Assembly: GCA_947469885.1 (NCBI GenBank)
Contig: CANIQT010000001.1
Span: 62,001-126,000, forward strand
Reading direction: 5' to 3'
From: Bacteroidota bacterium
Lineage (GTDB): Bacteria > Bacteroidota > Bacteroidia > 2-12-FULL-35-15
DNA length: 64,000 bases
Position numbers and translations under genes: made by a program. The number at the start of each line of letters is the position of its first letter. Within the stretch, counting starts at the first letter, position 1. The notes beneath the pieces are model-generated. The model did no database searches. It was not told the origin of the DNA and saw nothing but the letters and a program-made list of their open reading frames with translations. Below, piece by piece: positions 8,705 through 16,785 of the stretch.

Positions 8705-9706
8705 TTAAATCATTTTTCTTCCAACAGCAGTTGCAACTGCACCTAACTCGGCATACAATTCTCTGAATTGCTTAAAATTTAATTGTTGTGCCGCATCCGA
8801 TTTTGCAACCGCAGGATTAGGATGTGTTTCTATCAACAGCCCGTCAACACCCATCGCTACACATGCTTTGGACAAATCGGCAACACCGTAGGCAAAACCA
8901 ATTGCATGACTAGGGTCTAGAATAATTGGCAAGTTGGTATATTGTTTTAGATAAGCAACACCGCATAAATCCAATGTAAAACGTGTTTTTGTTTCAAACG
9001 TTCTGATGCCTCTCTCGCAAAGAATCACTTTATCATTTCCGGCAGATAGGATAAATTCGGCTGCTTGAACAAACTCCTGCAACGTTGCACCAAATCCTCT
9101 TTTCAACAAAACAGGCTTGCCTGATTTACCACATGCTTTTAATATTCCGTGGTCGTACATTGCTTTTGCACCTATCTGTAAAATGTCGGCATATTCAATT
9201 ACTTCTGCTGCATGAGTTGAATCACGAATTTCTGTAATAATTTTCAAACCATGTTTGGTTCTCATTTTATCAAGCAATTTCAAACCTTCCAATCCCATAC
9301 CCTGAAAAGCATAAGGAGTGGTGCGAGGTTTATAAGCCCCTGCACGTAATACTTTCACGCCAAGCTCAACACACAATTCTGAACATTGTTCAATCTGCTC
9401 TTCCGATTCAACAGAACATGGTCCGGTAATCATGATAGTATTTTTATTACTACCTCCAATAGAAACAGCATCCGTGATCTTTATTTCTCTTACTCCGTTT
9501 ATATACTTTCTGCTTGCAAGTTGCATATCATCATCAAACGGAAATTTCGCACTAATAAATTGTTCGTATTGTGCATCAAGAGGTTTTCCTTTACTTGAAG
9601 TAATTAACGCATAAAAGCCATCGCGAGGCAATACAATACTTTCGAGCTCTACTCCAAGTTGTTCTGCTTTTTCTTTTGTTACTTCTGATTTCAGATGTAT
9701 AATCAT
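8705..9706 (-). CDS. aroF: 3-deoxy-7-phosphoheptulonate (DAHP) synthase, type I beta
   Basis: 333 residues. An N-terminal ferredoxin-like regulatory segment (about 1-70) precedes the TIM barrel. The barrel has GPCSVES (95-101), KPRTTPYAFQG (126-136), the metal and phosphate motifs around LLKRG, RTFE and DPSHAIG. It condenses phosphoenolpyruvate and erythrose 4-phosphate in the first step of the shikimate pathway. The KPRTTPYAFQG motif argues against Kdo-8-phosphate synthase, which is in the same superfamily. It follows the Rpe-CBS gene by 3 bp and precedes the KdsC-like gene by 13 bp, so the three are a translational unit. No aromatic pathway gene lies nearby, which makes the context unusual. 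Confidence 0.93.
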   Translation of the reverse strand: MIIHLKSEVTKEKAEQLGVELESIVLPRDGFYALITSSKGKPLDAQYEQFISAKFPFDDDMQLASRKYINGVREIKITDAVSIGGSNKNTIMITGPCSVESEEQIEQCSELCVELGVKVLRAGAYKPRTTPYAFQGMGLEGLKLLDKMRTKHGLKIITEIRDSTHAAEVIEYADILQIGAKAMYDHGILKACGKSGKPVLLKRGFGATLQEFVQAAEFILSAGNDKVILCERGIRTFETKTRFTLDLCGVAYLKQYTNLPIILDPSHAIGFAYGVADLSKACVAMGVDGLLIETHPNPAVAKSDAAQQLNFKQFRELYAELGAVATAVGRKMI

Positions 9707-9709
9707 TAT

Positions 9710-10714
9710 CTATTCTCCTTTTATTAAATTATTAAATGTTATAGCTCCAACCAATTTATTTTCACTGTCAACAACAGGAAGATACAATATCGGAATCTTC
9801 GAATTCTTTACAAATGTAAGCATCTCCGAAATAGTATATGTGTTGGTAATTTTAATTGGATTAGAATTAATCACGTCTTTAATTGTTAATTCATTCAACG
9901 AATTTATTCTTCGTATCAATCCTTTCCTTACATCGGCATTACTTATCAATCCTGCCAGTTTACCTTCATCATCTGTCATCATTGTAAAACCCAAACAATA
10001 TTTTTCTATGCTTTGTAAGGCATCAATAAGTAATGAATTTTTTGAAGATACAATTGGCAACTCATCTTTTGTCAACATAAAATCACTCACCGAAATATGT
10101 GATTGAATGTTATCATTACGCAAATTATGTAACGCATGTCCAATCACATTTGAGTTAACAAGATATGAACCCGACACCACCGAATATACTCCCATGTTGC
10201 GCAACACAAAAGACACTTCATCGTTCACTCCCCCATCCACATGAATTTTTTTGTCAGGGAAAAATTGTTTGAACTCTCTTATCTTTTTAAAATTTTCTTT
10301 GTTAAACAATCCTCCGCTTTGTCCGGGAGTAGTGGTCATAAACAAAACAAAATCCATGCAATCTTTGTATTGTTCCAACACAGCAATAGGAGTTTCGGTA
10401 ACAATGGCAATTCCAATTTTAGATTTTAATTCTTTTGGTAATTGCAATGGAGCAGTAAGATTTTCATGTTGAAACGTAACAAAATCAACATTGTGTTTTA
10501 AGAGATATGGATAGTATTTTTCAGGGTCTGAAGAGATAATGTGTAAATCAATTGGTGTTTTGCTTATTGTTTTGATTATTGCAATATCTTCAAATACTGA
10601 AACATTATCATTACAGTCTATATGCAAAAAATCAACTTTTAAATCATCCAATTCTTTAACAAGTACTTCAACGCCTTTTGTCTTATTGGAATAGATAGAT
10701 GCGGATATTTTCAT
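9710..10714 (-). CDS. Ribulose-phosphate 3-epimerase-like domain fused to a CBS-domain pair
   Basis: 334 residues. Residues 1-200 match the ribulose-phosphate 3-epimerase barrel: LHIDCND (His31, Asp33), DLHII (His58), TTPGQSGGLF (129-137) and VDGGV (159-163), which keep the metal and catalytic positions. The usual MDG after the first Asp is changed to CND. Residues 206-334 are two CBS motifs (ISVSDFMLTKDELPIV... and TIKDVINSNPIKITN...), the adenosine-nucleotide-sensing module found also at the C-terminus of arabinose-5-phosphate isomerase KdsD. Normal Rpe is about 215 residues without CBS. The context with a KdsC-like phosphatase suggests a pentose-phosphate step for a 3-deoxy sugar acid, but that is inference. 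Confidence 0.85.
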   Translation of the reverse strand: MKISASIYSNKTKGVEVLVKELDDLKVDFLHIDCNDNVSVFEDIAIIKTISKTPIDLHIISSDPEKYYPYLLKHNVDFVTFQHENLTAPLQLPKELKSKIGIAIVTETPIAVLEQYKDCMDFVLFMTTTPGQSGGLFNKENFKKIREFKQFFPDKKIHVDGGVNDEVSFVLRNMGVYSVVSGSYLVNSNVIGHALHNLRNDNIQSHISVSDFMLTKDELPIVSSKNSLLIDALQSIEKYCLGFTMMTDDEGKLAGLISNADVRKGLIRRINSLNELTIKDVINSNPIKITNTYTISEMLTFVKNSKIPILYLPVVDSENKLVGAITFNNLIKGE

Positions 10715-10759
10715 TCTTTATTTATAGAAATATTTTGATGGGCAAAGGTAGTACTATTT

Positions 10760-11641
10760 TTAATTAGAGTATCCGTAACGCTTCAGCTGATTGCCATCAT
10801 CACGCCAGTCTTTATTTACTTTTACAAACAATTCGAGAAATACTTGTTTTGCCAAAAAAGTTTCCATGTCTTTTCTTGCTTCACTTCCTACTCTTTTTAA
10901 AGCTTCTCCTTTATGACCAATGATAATGCCTTTTTGCGAATCTCGAATAACAATAATCTCTGCACGGATTTTTATTATTTTTTCTTCTTCCTTAAATGAT
11001 TCTACAACTACTTCTACCGAATAAGGAATTTCCTTTTTGTAATTCATCAAAATCTTTTCTCTAATAATTTCGGAGATAAAAAACTTCTCGGGTTTATCTG
11101 TCAGTTGATCTTTGTCGTAAAAACCAGGTCCTTCGGGCAGCAGGGCAAGTATTCGGTCAAATACATAATTCACATTAAATTTTTTTAATGCCGAAACAGG
11201 TATCACTTCCGCATTTGGCACTTCTGTTTTCCAATATTGAATTTTATTTTCCAGCACATCTTGTTGCGCTAAATCTATTTTATTCACCAGCAACAACACA
11301 GGTACTTTTGCATTCTTTATTTTATGAAGAATTTTTTCATCAATCTTAATATCCTCATAGATATCAGTTACAAACAACATAATATCTGCATCCGTAATTG
11401 CGGTGTGCACAAAATCCATCATAGATTCCTGGAGTTTATAATTCGGTTTAAGTACACCCGGAGTATCAGAATAAACAATCTGAAAATCTTCACCATTCAC
11501 TATTCCCATAATCCGATGACGGGTGGTTTGAGCTTTGGAAGTAATAATAGAAAGCCTCTCCCCTACCAATACATTCATCAATGTGGACTTACCCACATTG
11601 GGACTTCCAATAATATTTACAAAACCTGCTTTGTGTGCCAT
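10760..11641 (-). CDS. era: GTPase Era
   Basis: 293 residues, the normal length. The G1 loop is GSPNVGKS (12-19), switch regions include SKAQTTRHR, G3 is DTPG (59-62), G4 is NKID (120-123), and a C-terminal KH domain follows (about 205-285, with GIIIGHKGEALKRVG). Era binds the 3' end of 16S rRNA and assists 30S assembly. It is the first gene of the operon that continues with Rpe-CBS, DAHP synthase and KdsC. The T9SS gene upstream ends 9 bp before the Era start, so read-through is possible. Confidence 0.97.
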   Translation of the reverse strand: MAHKAGFVNIIGSPNVGKSTLMNVLVGERLSIITSKAQTTRHRIMGIVNGEDFQIVYSDTPGVLKPNYKLQESMMDFVHTAITDADIMLFVTDIYEDIKIDEKILHKIKNAKVPVLLLVNKIDLAQQDVLENKIQYWKTEVPNAEVIPVSALKKFNVNYVFDRILALLPEGPGFYDKDQLTDKPEKFFISEIIREKILMNYKKEIPYSVEVVVESFKEEEKIIKIRAEIIVIRDSQKGIIIGHKGEALKRVGSEARKDMETFLAKQVFLELFVKVNKDWRDDGNQLKRYGYSN

Positions 11642-11650
11642 ATTTGTTTT

Positions 11651-14600
11651 TTATCTGTTAACTGTAATTCTTTTTGTTTTTTTACTTCCGTCAATTTCTA
11701 CATTAACAATATAAATTCCATTGGAAAGAGAAGCCATATTAAACAAAATAATATTCTTACCCATTTTAATATTTTGTTTTGACGATAACACTTGTTTGCC
11801 AATCATATCATAAATAGTAACTGTACTATTTTTATTTTCTTTGTTAGAAATTAATTCTAAAAACAATTCGTTTTCAGCCGGATTAGGATAAGCCGTAACA
11901 TCAAAATCACCAGTAGTATTATTCTCATGAATACCTGCACCTAGACCAGTAACAGCATTTAAACTAAACTGACCAAAAGAATTAACATTATTTCCAGTAC
12001 TGAATATTAATCGAGAATTATTTCCATTTAAGGTATATATATCAGCAGAATCAAGAACACTGCCCCATGTAGCTCCATCCGCATTTGCACCCCTATTATA
12101 TAAATCATAAAACGTAGGAGATGTAACTGTTAGTTGTGGTAACCCACTAAAAACAATACTATCGAGCGTGCTGAAGGTTTGACTACCATAGCTGTTTACT
12201 ACCCAATATTTATTTAACATCGGAAATGGATTTGCATTTTGGTCGGGATGCCAGTTTAATTTTGAAACCCATACATCACCGTTAGGATAAGAAGAAAACC
12301 CTGGAGCGTGAAATCCCATTGTCACATCTGTTCCTGCCCAACTATATACACCTCCTGTACTGATGTTTAGTTTCGAACTACTTCCTCCAGCAAATGGACC
12401 AGAGGAAACTGCACGGGTAGCACCTGAACTAAGAACCGCATGACGGTTACCTGCTCTGTCAAGCACCAATCCATTGGGCTCATTAAACTGATAATAGGCA
12501 ACTAAATTTGTATCTATCAAAGGTGTTTTGGTGAGATGGCGCATAGCTCTCAGTTCATCTGTCGACAAGGTTTTATTCCAAATGCAAACTTCATCCACCA
12601 ATCCATGATAAGTTCGTGTAGGACCATAAGCATCTTCTCCAATTATGGTTGGCGCATCAAATGCTTCCGCATTGTGTGTTCCGTTATCTACTGCTGCTAT
12701 TCCATTAACATAAACCGTTGCGCCCGATGGTGAAACGGATACAGCCACATGGTTCCACTGATTTGGCACGACATATAATCCCGAAGAAAAGCCCCAGAAA
12801 TTTCCATCCCAGTGATATCTTACTTCCATATTACTTCGCAAACTTATTCCTGAACAGGAAGTACCTCCTCTGCAAAACACCACCCCTGACCAATCATCCT
12901 GAGTAGCGTCTGGTTTTATCCATGCCGACATAGTTACCGTATTCGAATTAAGATTTAATGGTGGTGCACTTGCAATATCTCCGTCAGTTGAAAGTAGCAA
13001 GGCATTACCAGGTATAGTGTCTGCAGCACATGCGTTTGCAAGCACTATTACAGTTAATGATTTTGAACTTACATTTCCGCTTTGCGAAACAGTTAATGTT
13101 GCCGTGTGCGCACCTAAAGCAGAATACATCACTCTTGGATTTCGGATAGTAGTATCACTTACATAACTTGCACCCGGAAAACTCCAGTGCCAGTTAACCA
13201 ACGCATGGTTGACAGCAGAAAAATCATCGAAATAAAAAGTATCTCTTACACAAGACGATTCAAGTTTATCCACCGTAGGTTGCGCAACAGGCATTCCGTC
13301 TTCATAAAAATCTACTTCCCATATACCCCTATTTCCGGCAGTTCTCAGTTTGTTTTTCATATAAAAAGGTTTGGTGGTAAGTGGTTTATATTCCAAAGGC
13401 AAACTGGCCGAAAAGTCTGCCCAATCCGTCATGGTGTTGTTGATATAAAAAACTTTTGCCAAATCGTAAGAAGTAATATACACTCCCCCATCAGTGCCTG
13501 CCTGATGGTTTATTACTTGAAAACCATAACCACTTATGGTTGGAGTGGTCATGTTGGTCCAAGAAGTACCACCATTAATAGTTTTGAAAACTCTGTTAGC
13601 GGATGTATTATTTTTAGAAGTTATCCATAAAATATTTTCATCGGTATAACTCACCGAAAGCGAAAGTTGGGTTAATGATGTTCCTGAGGGCAATGTTAGA
13701 ATAACCCATGTAAGCCCTCCATCAACAGTTTTATACAATTTAATATTTGTTGCAAGATACATCACCAAGGGATTGCTTCGGCATATTTCAAACTTTTTTA
13801 CCCGTTGATGAAAATTATGAATCAGTGTATAAGAAACTCCTCCATCCACCGACTTCCACAAACTACTATCTTTACCTATATATATATGATTGTAACATTC
13901 AGGATAAAATTCCACTTCGCTGGCATCCCAACCATAGCCATCTTCGTTAGGATATAAGTTAAAAGTAAAATCGCTTTTCTGTCCCGAAAAAGTTTTGGGC
14001 AACACCGAAGCACCAATATCTGAATGTTCTACATACATATCTCGGCCTACATTTCCGTATCCTGTTCCTGCTTCACCTCCGCCCAAACGAAGCGCTTCGC
14101 CTGCCGGATAGTCTTCGTACAAAGCAGTGTTACCATTGTGATACCTTCCTCCTGTGGCTATGTCTTCATTCCACCCTTGACCATAGCCCCAAAAATCGCT
14201 ACCATAAATACCCCTGTTTCGTGCAGAAGCAAAACCTGCACTGTCAAAAAAATCGGTTGAATAAGTTAGTCCGCCATCAGTAGAAATCCAAGCATCGTTT
14301 CCAAGCATTCTCATTTCTTGAACATCAGGATGAAGCGGAAAAGGACCGTGATAACCACCAAGGGCAGTAAATGTATTGGCAGTGTCCACCGATTTGTAAG
14401 CAGTGGTAGAGCCAACTATTACTTCGTTTTTATTTAAGGTTGATGCCATAATGCTCAAATCATAGTACCCCTGCCCGTTGCTCATGCCTAAAGGACTACC
14501 CGTTGTTCCAGTTAAATTGCTTTGTGTGCCCGTGCAGGTGCGTACCCAACTGTCGGCTCCATTAGTACTTCTCATTATTGCCGGGGCTCCAATCGTACTT

Positions 14601-15616
14601 CCTACCAAAAGCACTGCATAAATATAATTCGTATCAGCAGGTGTAACCGTCATTCGTCCGGCAGAATTGGTATGAATGTACCATCCATTATTCTGGGCTG
14701 TAAAAGTAACACCAGCATCATACGAACGATAAACTCTGAACAGCGAATCGCCACTTGCTTTTCGCAACACAAACATTGTACTATCTCTAAGTGGATTGGT
14801 TTCAATATCATCTGTTGTGCCTGTGAACCCTGTAACTAGCGCAAATGCTGCACCTGCGTTAACTGACTTATACAATCCATTTCCTCCCGCCAGGAAAATA
14901 ATATTGGGGTTGTTTGGAAAAATGGCAATATCATTACATGCTAAACCCGACACCGTAAAAATAATTGCCCATGTTACTCCGCCATCGGTAGTTTGATAAA
15001 TTACATTTCCTTGTGCAGCATACACAATGTCAGGATTGGTGGGATGAATAGCAATGGCATTGATAGTTCCTAATCGTATATTGTCCGACACCGAAAACCA
15101 GTGAAGACCTTTGTCGGTGGTTTTGAAAATGCCACCTGTTTCGGGAGCTGAATATAGAATATCCGGGTTGGAAGGAGCAATATCAAAAGCATAAATATTA
15201 ACCTGCCATGGTATTGCAGGTTGTGCAGAATCATCCCATGCAGGATAAAATGTTTCGACCGGGCCTAACAGTGACCATGCAGAACTAGAACTTCTATTAT
15301 TTGATTGATTTCCATTAGAGGTCCGTTGGTTGTCGGATGGACGTAAAATACTTCCATCGTCCTGCACATACCTTTTGTTTTCCATCATCCACCTTTTATA
15401 ATACTGCGTGTAGGTAGTTTTTTCAAATTTATGCGTTTTATAATAATTGGTGTACGCATCTTCTATTTGATGTGCATTGGTAACCCCATCATAAAACACA
15501 TCGAACCAATCGGGCATGGCAGATGACTTTTCGGGCAGAAAGGCAACGCCTGTTTTTTGCGAAAATAAATTGTTAACAGAAATAGTAATGGCAATAAATA
15601 ATAGTAGCTTTTTCAT
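11651..15616 (-). CDS. Large T9SS-secreted protein with BNR/sortilin-like, PKD and LamG domains
   Basis: 1321 residues. After the signal peptide (to about residue 19) and a charged pro-region, residues 120-780 carry many BNR/Asp-box-like strands (KTTDKGLHW, QTTDGGVTW, KSVDGGVSY, KTVDGGLTW, KTINGGTSW), as in sortilin/xyloglucanase-type propellers. A PKD domain follows (about 790-860), then a LamG/concanavalin-like domain (about 870-1050, YHGLVDEVCIWNKTLS). The type A sorting domain (AYPNPAENELFLELI to RITVNR) ends the protein. No catalytic acid residues can be assigned. It is probably a surface protein for recognition or polysaccharide contact. It stands apart from the Era operon in function although it precedes it on the same strand. 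Confidence 0.88.
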   Translation of the reverse strand: MKKLLLFIAITISVNNLFSQKTGVAFLPEKSSAMPDWFDVFYDGVTNAHQIEDAYTNYYKTHKFEKTTYTQYYKRWMMENKRYVQDDGSILRPSDNQRTSNGNQSNNRSSSSAWSLLGPVETFYPAWDDSAQPAIPWQVNIYAFDIAPSNPDILYSAPETGGIFKTTDKGLHWFSVSDNIRLGTINAIAIHPTNPDIVYAAQGNVIYQTTDGGVTWAIIFTVSGLACNDIAIFPNNPNIIFLAGGNGLYKSVNAGAAFALVTGFTGTTDDIETNPLRDSTMFVLRKASGDSLFRVYRSYDAGVTFTAQNNGWYIHTNSAGRMTVTPADTNYIYAVLLVGSTIGAPAIMRSTNGADSWVRTCTGTQSNLTGTTGSPLGMSNGQGYYDLSIMASTLNKNEVIVGSTTAYKSVDTANTFTALGGYHGPFPLHPDVQEMRMLGNDAWISTDGGLTYSTDFFDSAGFASARNRGIYGSDFWGYGQGWNEDIATGGRYHNGNTALYEDYPAGEALRLGGGEAGTGYGNVGRDMYVEHSDIGASVLPKTFSGQKSDFTFNLYPNEDGYGWDASEVEFYPECYNHIYIGKDSSLWKSVDGGVSYTLIHNFHQRVKKFEICRSNPLVMYLATNIKLYKTVDGGLTWVILTLPSGTSLTQLSLSVSYTDENILWITSKNNTSANRVFKTINGGTSWTNMTTPTISGYGFQVINHQAGTDGGVYITSYDLAKVFYINNTMTDWADFSASLPLEYKPLTTKPFYMKNKLRTAGNRGIWEVDFYEDGMPVAQPTVDKLESSCVRDTFYFDDFSAVNHALVNWHWSFPGASYVSDTTIRNPRVMYSALGAHTATLTVSQSGNVSSKSLTVIVLANACAADTIPGNALLLSTDGDIASAPPLNLNSNTVTMSAWIKPDATQDDWSGVVFCRGGTSCSGISLRSNMEVRYHWDGNFWGFSSGLYVVPNQWNHVAVSVSPSGATVYVNGIAAVDNGTHNAEAFDAPTIIGEDAYGPTRTYHGLVDEVCIWNKTLSTDELRAMRHLTKTPLIDTNLVAYYQFNEPNGLVLDRAGNRHAVLSSGATRAVSSGPFAGGSSSKLNISTGGVYSWAGTDVTMGFHAPGFSSYPNGDVWVSKLNWHPDQNANPFPMLNKYWVVNSYGSQTFSTLDSIVFSGLPQLTVTSPTFYDLYNRGANADGATWGSVLDSADIYTLNGNNSRLIFSTGNNVNSFGQFSLNAVTGLGAGIHENNTTGDFDVTAYPNPAENELFLELISNKENKNSTVTIYDMIGKQVLSSKQNIKMGKNIILFNMASLSNGIYIVNVEIDGSKKTKRITVNR

Positions 15617-15664
15617 AGTAAAGAAATTTTGGCAAAAGTAAGAAAAGGAACCTAATAAGTTTAA

Positions 15665-16405
15665 TTAATAAATATAGCTACCTGCCTTATCCACTTTTAC
15701 TTTGGGAAGTTGTTTATGTGTTTCAAAATAATCATACCCTGTTTTCAGATTCTTCCAGAAATCCAACAGAGTAGTGTTTTTTGAATAGTTATCTATTAAA
15801 TACTTCATTCCTATTTCATTTAATCGGGTTGGAAAAATATGAATAGGGATAGTTTGCTGCCCATTGTTTTTTGCTTCCACTGCCAGCACATATACTTCTT
15901 TAATGTAAGTATCAGTTAGCGGAATGCAGCCAACGGTTACACAATTGCCATGAATCATGATGTCTCCACCTAAATTGTTTTTGCCAATCATTCTATCCGA
16001 TTGGTTAGGATAACTAACTCCTAACGACAAATAATAATTGCTATACGGATTGTAAACCGAAACACTGTAAAACCCTTCGGGAACTTGATTATCGCCCTGA
16101 TGACGTTTGGGACCTAACAAACCTGACGAACTACAAATGGAATAGGTTTTAAATAACTTATATTCTTTTTCACCTTTCGATTTCAACCACACCTCAACCG
16201 ATTTATCTTGTTTGAAAACTCGAAAAAAGAGTTCGAAATTATCTTTGTTTATTTTTTTACTGGTCAATTCTGTTTTCAGCATTTCCCATTTTTCGGAATA
16301 GGCAGTTTTCACCCGCTCGCATTTTTGCTGAGTGGCTTTAAAGGTTTGAGAATAGGAGTGTATGGTTATCAATAATGAAACAAAAATAATAAGGCATTTA
16401 TTCAT
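15665..16405 (-). CDS. YafK-like L,D-transpeptidase family protein
   Basis: 246 residues with a signal peptide (MNKCLIIFVSLLITIHSYSQ). The YkuD-type catalytic motif is IMIHGNCVTVGCIPLTD with His152 and Cys160. The preceding QVPEGFYSV and SYPNQSDRMIG are typical of the YafK subgroup. These enzymes act on peptidoglycan stem peptides in the periplasm, making or cutting 3-3 crosslinks or lipoprotein bonds. It lies divergently from the DivIC/FtsB-like gene, which agrees with a role in the envelope. Family assignment is firm; the exact reaction is not determined. Confidence 0.87.
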   Translation of the reverse strand: MNKCLIIFVSLLITIHSYSQTFKATQQKCERVKTAYSEKWEMLKTELTSKKINKDNFELFFRVFKQDKSVEVWLKSKGEKEYKLFKTYSICSSSGLLGPKRHQGDNQVPEGFYSVSVYNPYSNYYLSLGVSYPNQSDRMIGKNNLGGDIMIHGNCVTVGCIPLTDTYIKEVYVLAVEAKNNGQQTIPIHIFPTRLNEIGMKYLIDNYSKNTTLLDFWKNLKTGYDYFETHKQLPKVKVDKAGSYIY

Positions 16406-16466
16406 ATTGTTAATTTGTTAGTTGATAAAGTATTTCTGCAAAACTAATTATTAATAAAAAACAACT

Positions 16467-16474
16467 TACTTTTG
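16467..16474 (+). promoter_or_regulatory. Promoter -7 element (TACTTTTG)
   Basis: TACTTTTG fits TAnnTTTG and lies 20 bp before the start of the DivIC/FtsB-like gene. I found no -33 element at the ideal distance. Confidence 0.45.
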
Positions 16475-16494
16475 AGTGATTAAATTTATTCAAC

Positions 16495-16785
16495 ATGAGA
16501 AAATTATTTTCGTTTTTAAAGAACAAATATCTCCTCACCACTATTTTTTTAGGTGTATGGATTTTGTTTTTCGATAAAAATGATGTGACCACACAATTGG
16601 AATTACGAAAAGAAGTAAAAGGTCTGCAAGAAGAGCACGATTATTATTTCAACGAAATAAATACCATTTCTTCCGACCTGCGCGAACTAAGCACTAATCC
16701 CAAAACGCTAGAGAAATTTGCCCGCGAAAAATATTACATGAAAAGGGATAACGAAGATATTTTTGTGCTCGTTGAAAAGAAGTAA
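16495..16785 (+). CDS. DivIC/FtsB-like septum formation initiator
   Basis: 96 residues. A short cytoplasmic N-terminus, one membrane segment (about 13-26) and a coiled coil (about 35-62) precede the conserved tail (LEKFAREKYYMKRDNEDIFVLVEKK), the usual signature of DivIC/FtsB proteins in Bacteroidota. It acts in the divisome with FtsL and FtsQ in the inner membrane. It ends one base before the stop of the convergent T9SS gene, with no terminator between them. Confidence 0.9.
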   Translation: MRKLFSFLKNKYLLTTIFLGVWILFFDKNDVTTQLELRKEVKGLQEEHDYYFNEINTISSDLRELSTNPKTLEKFAREKYYMKRDNEDIFVLVEKK

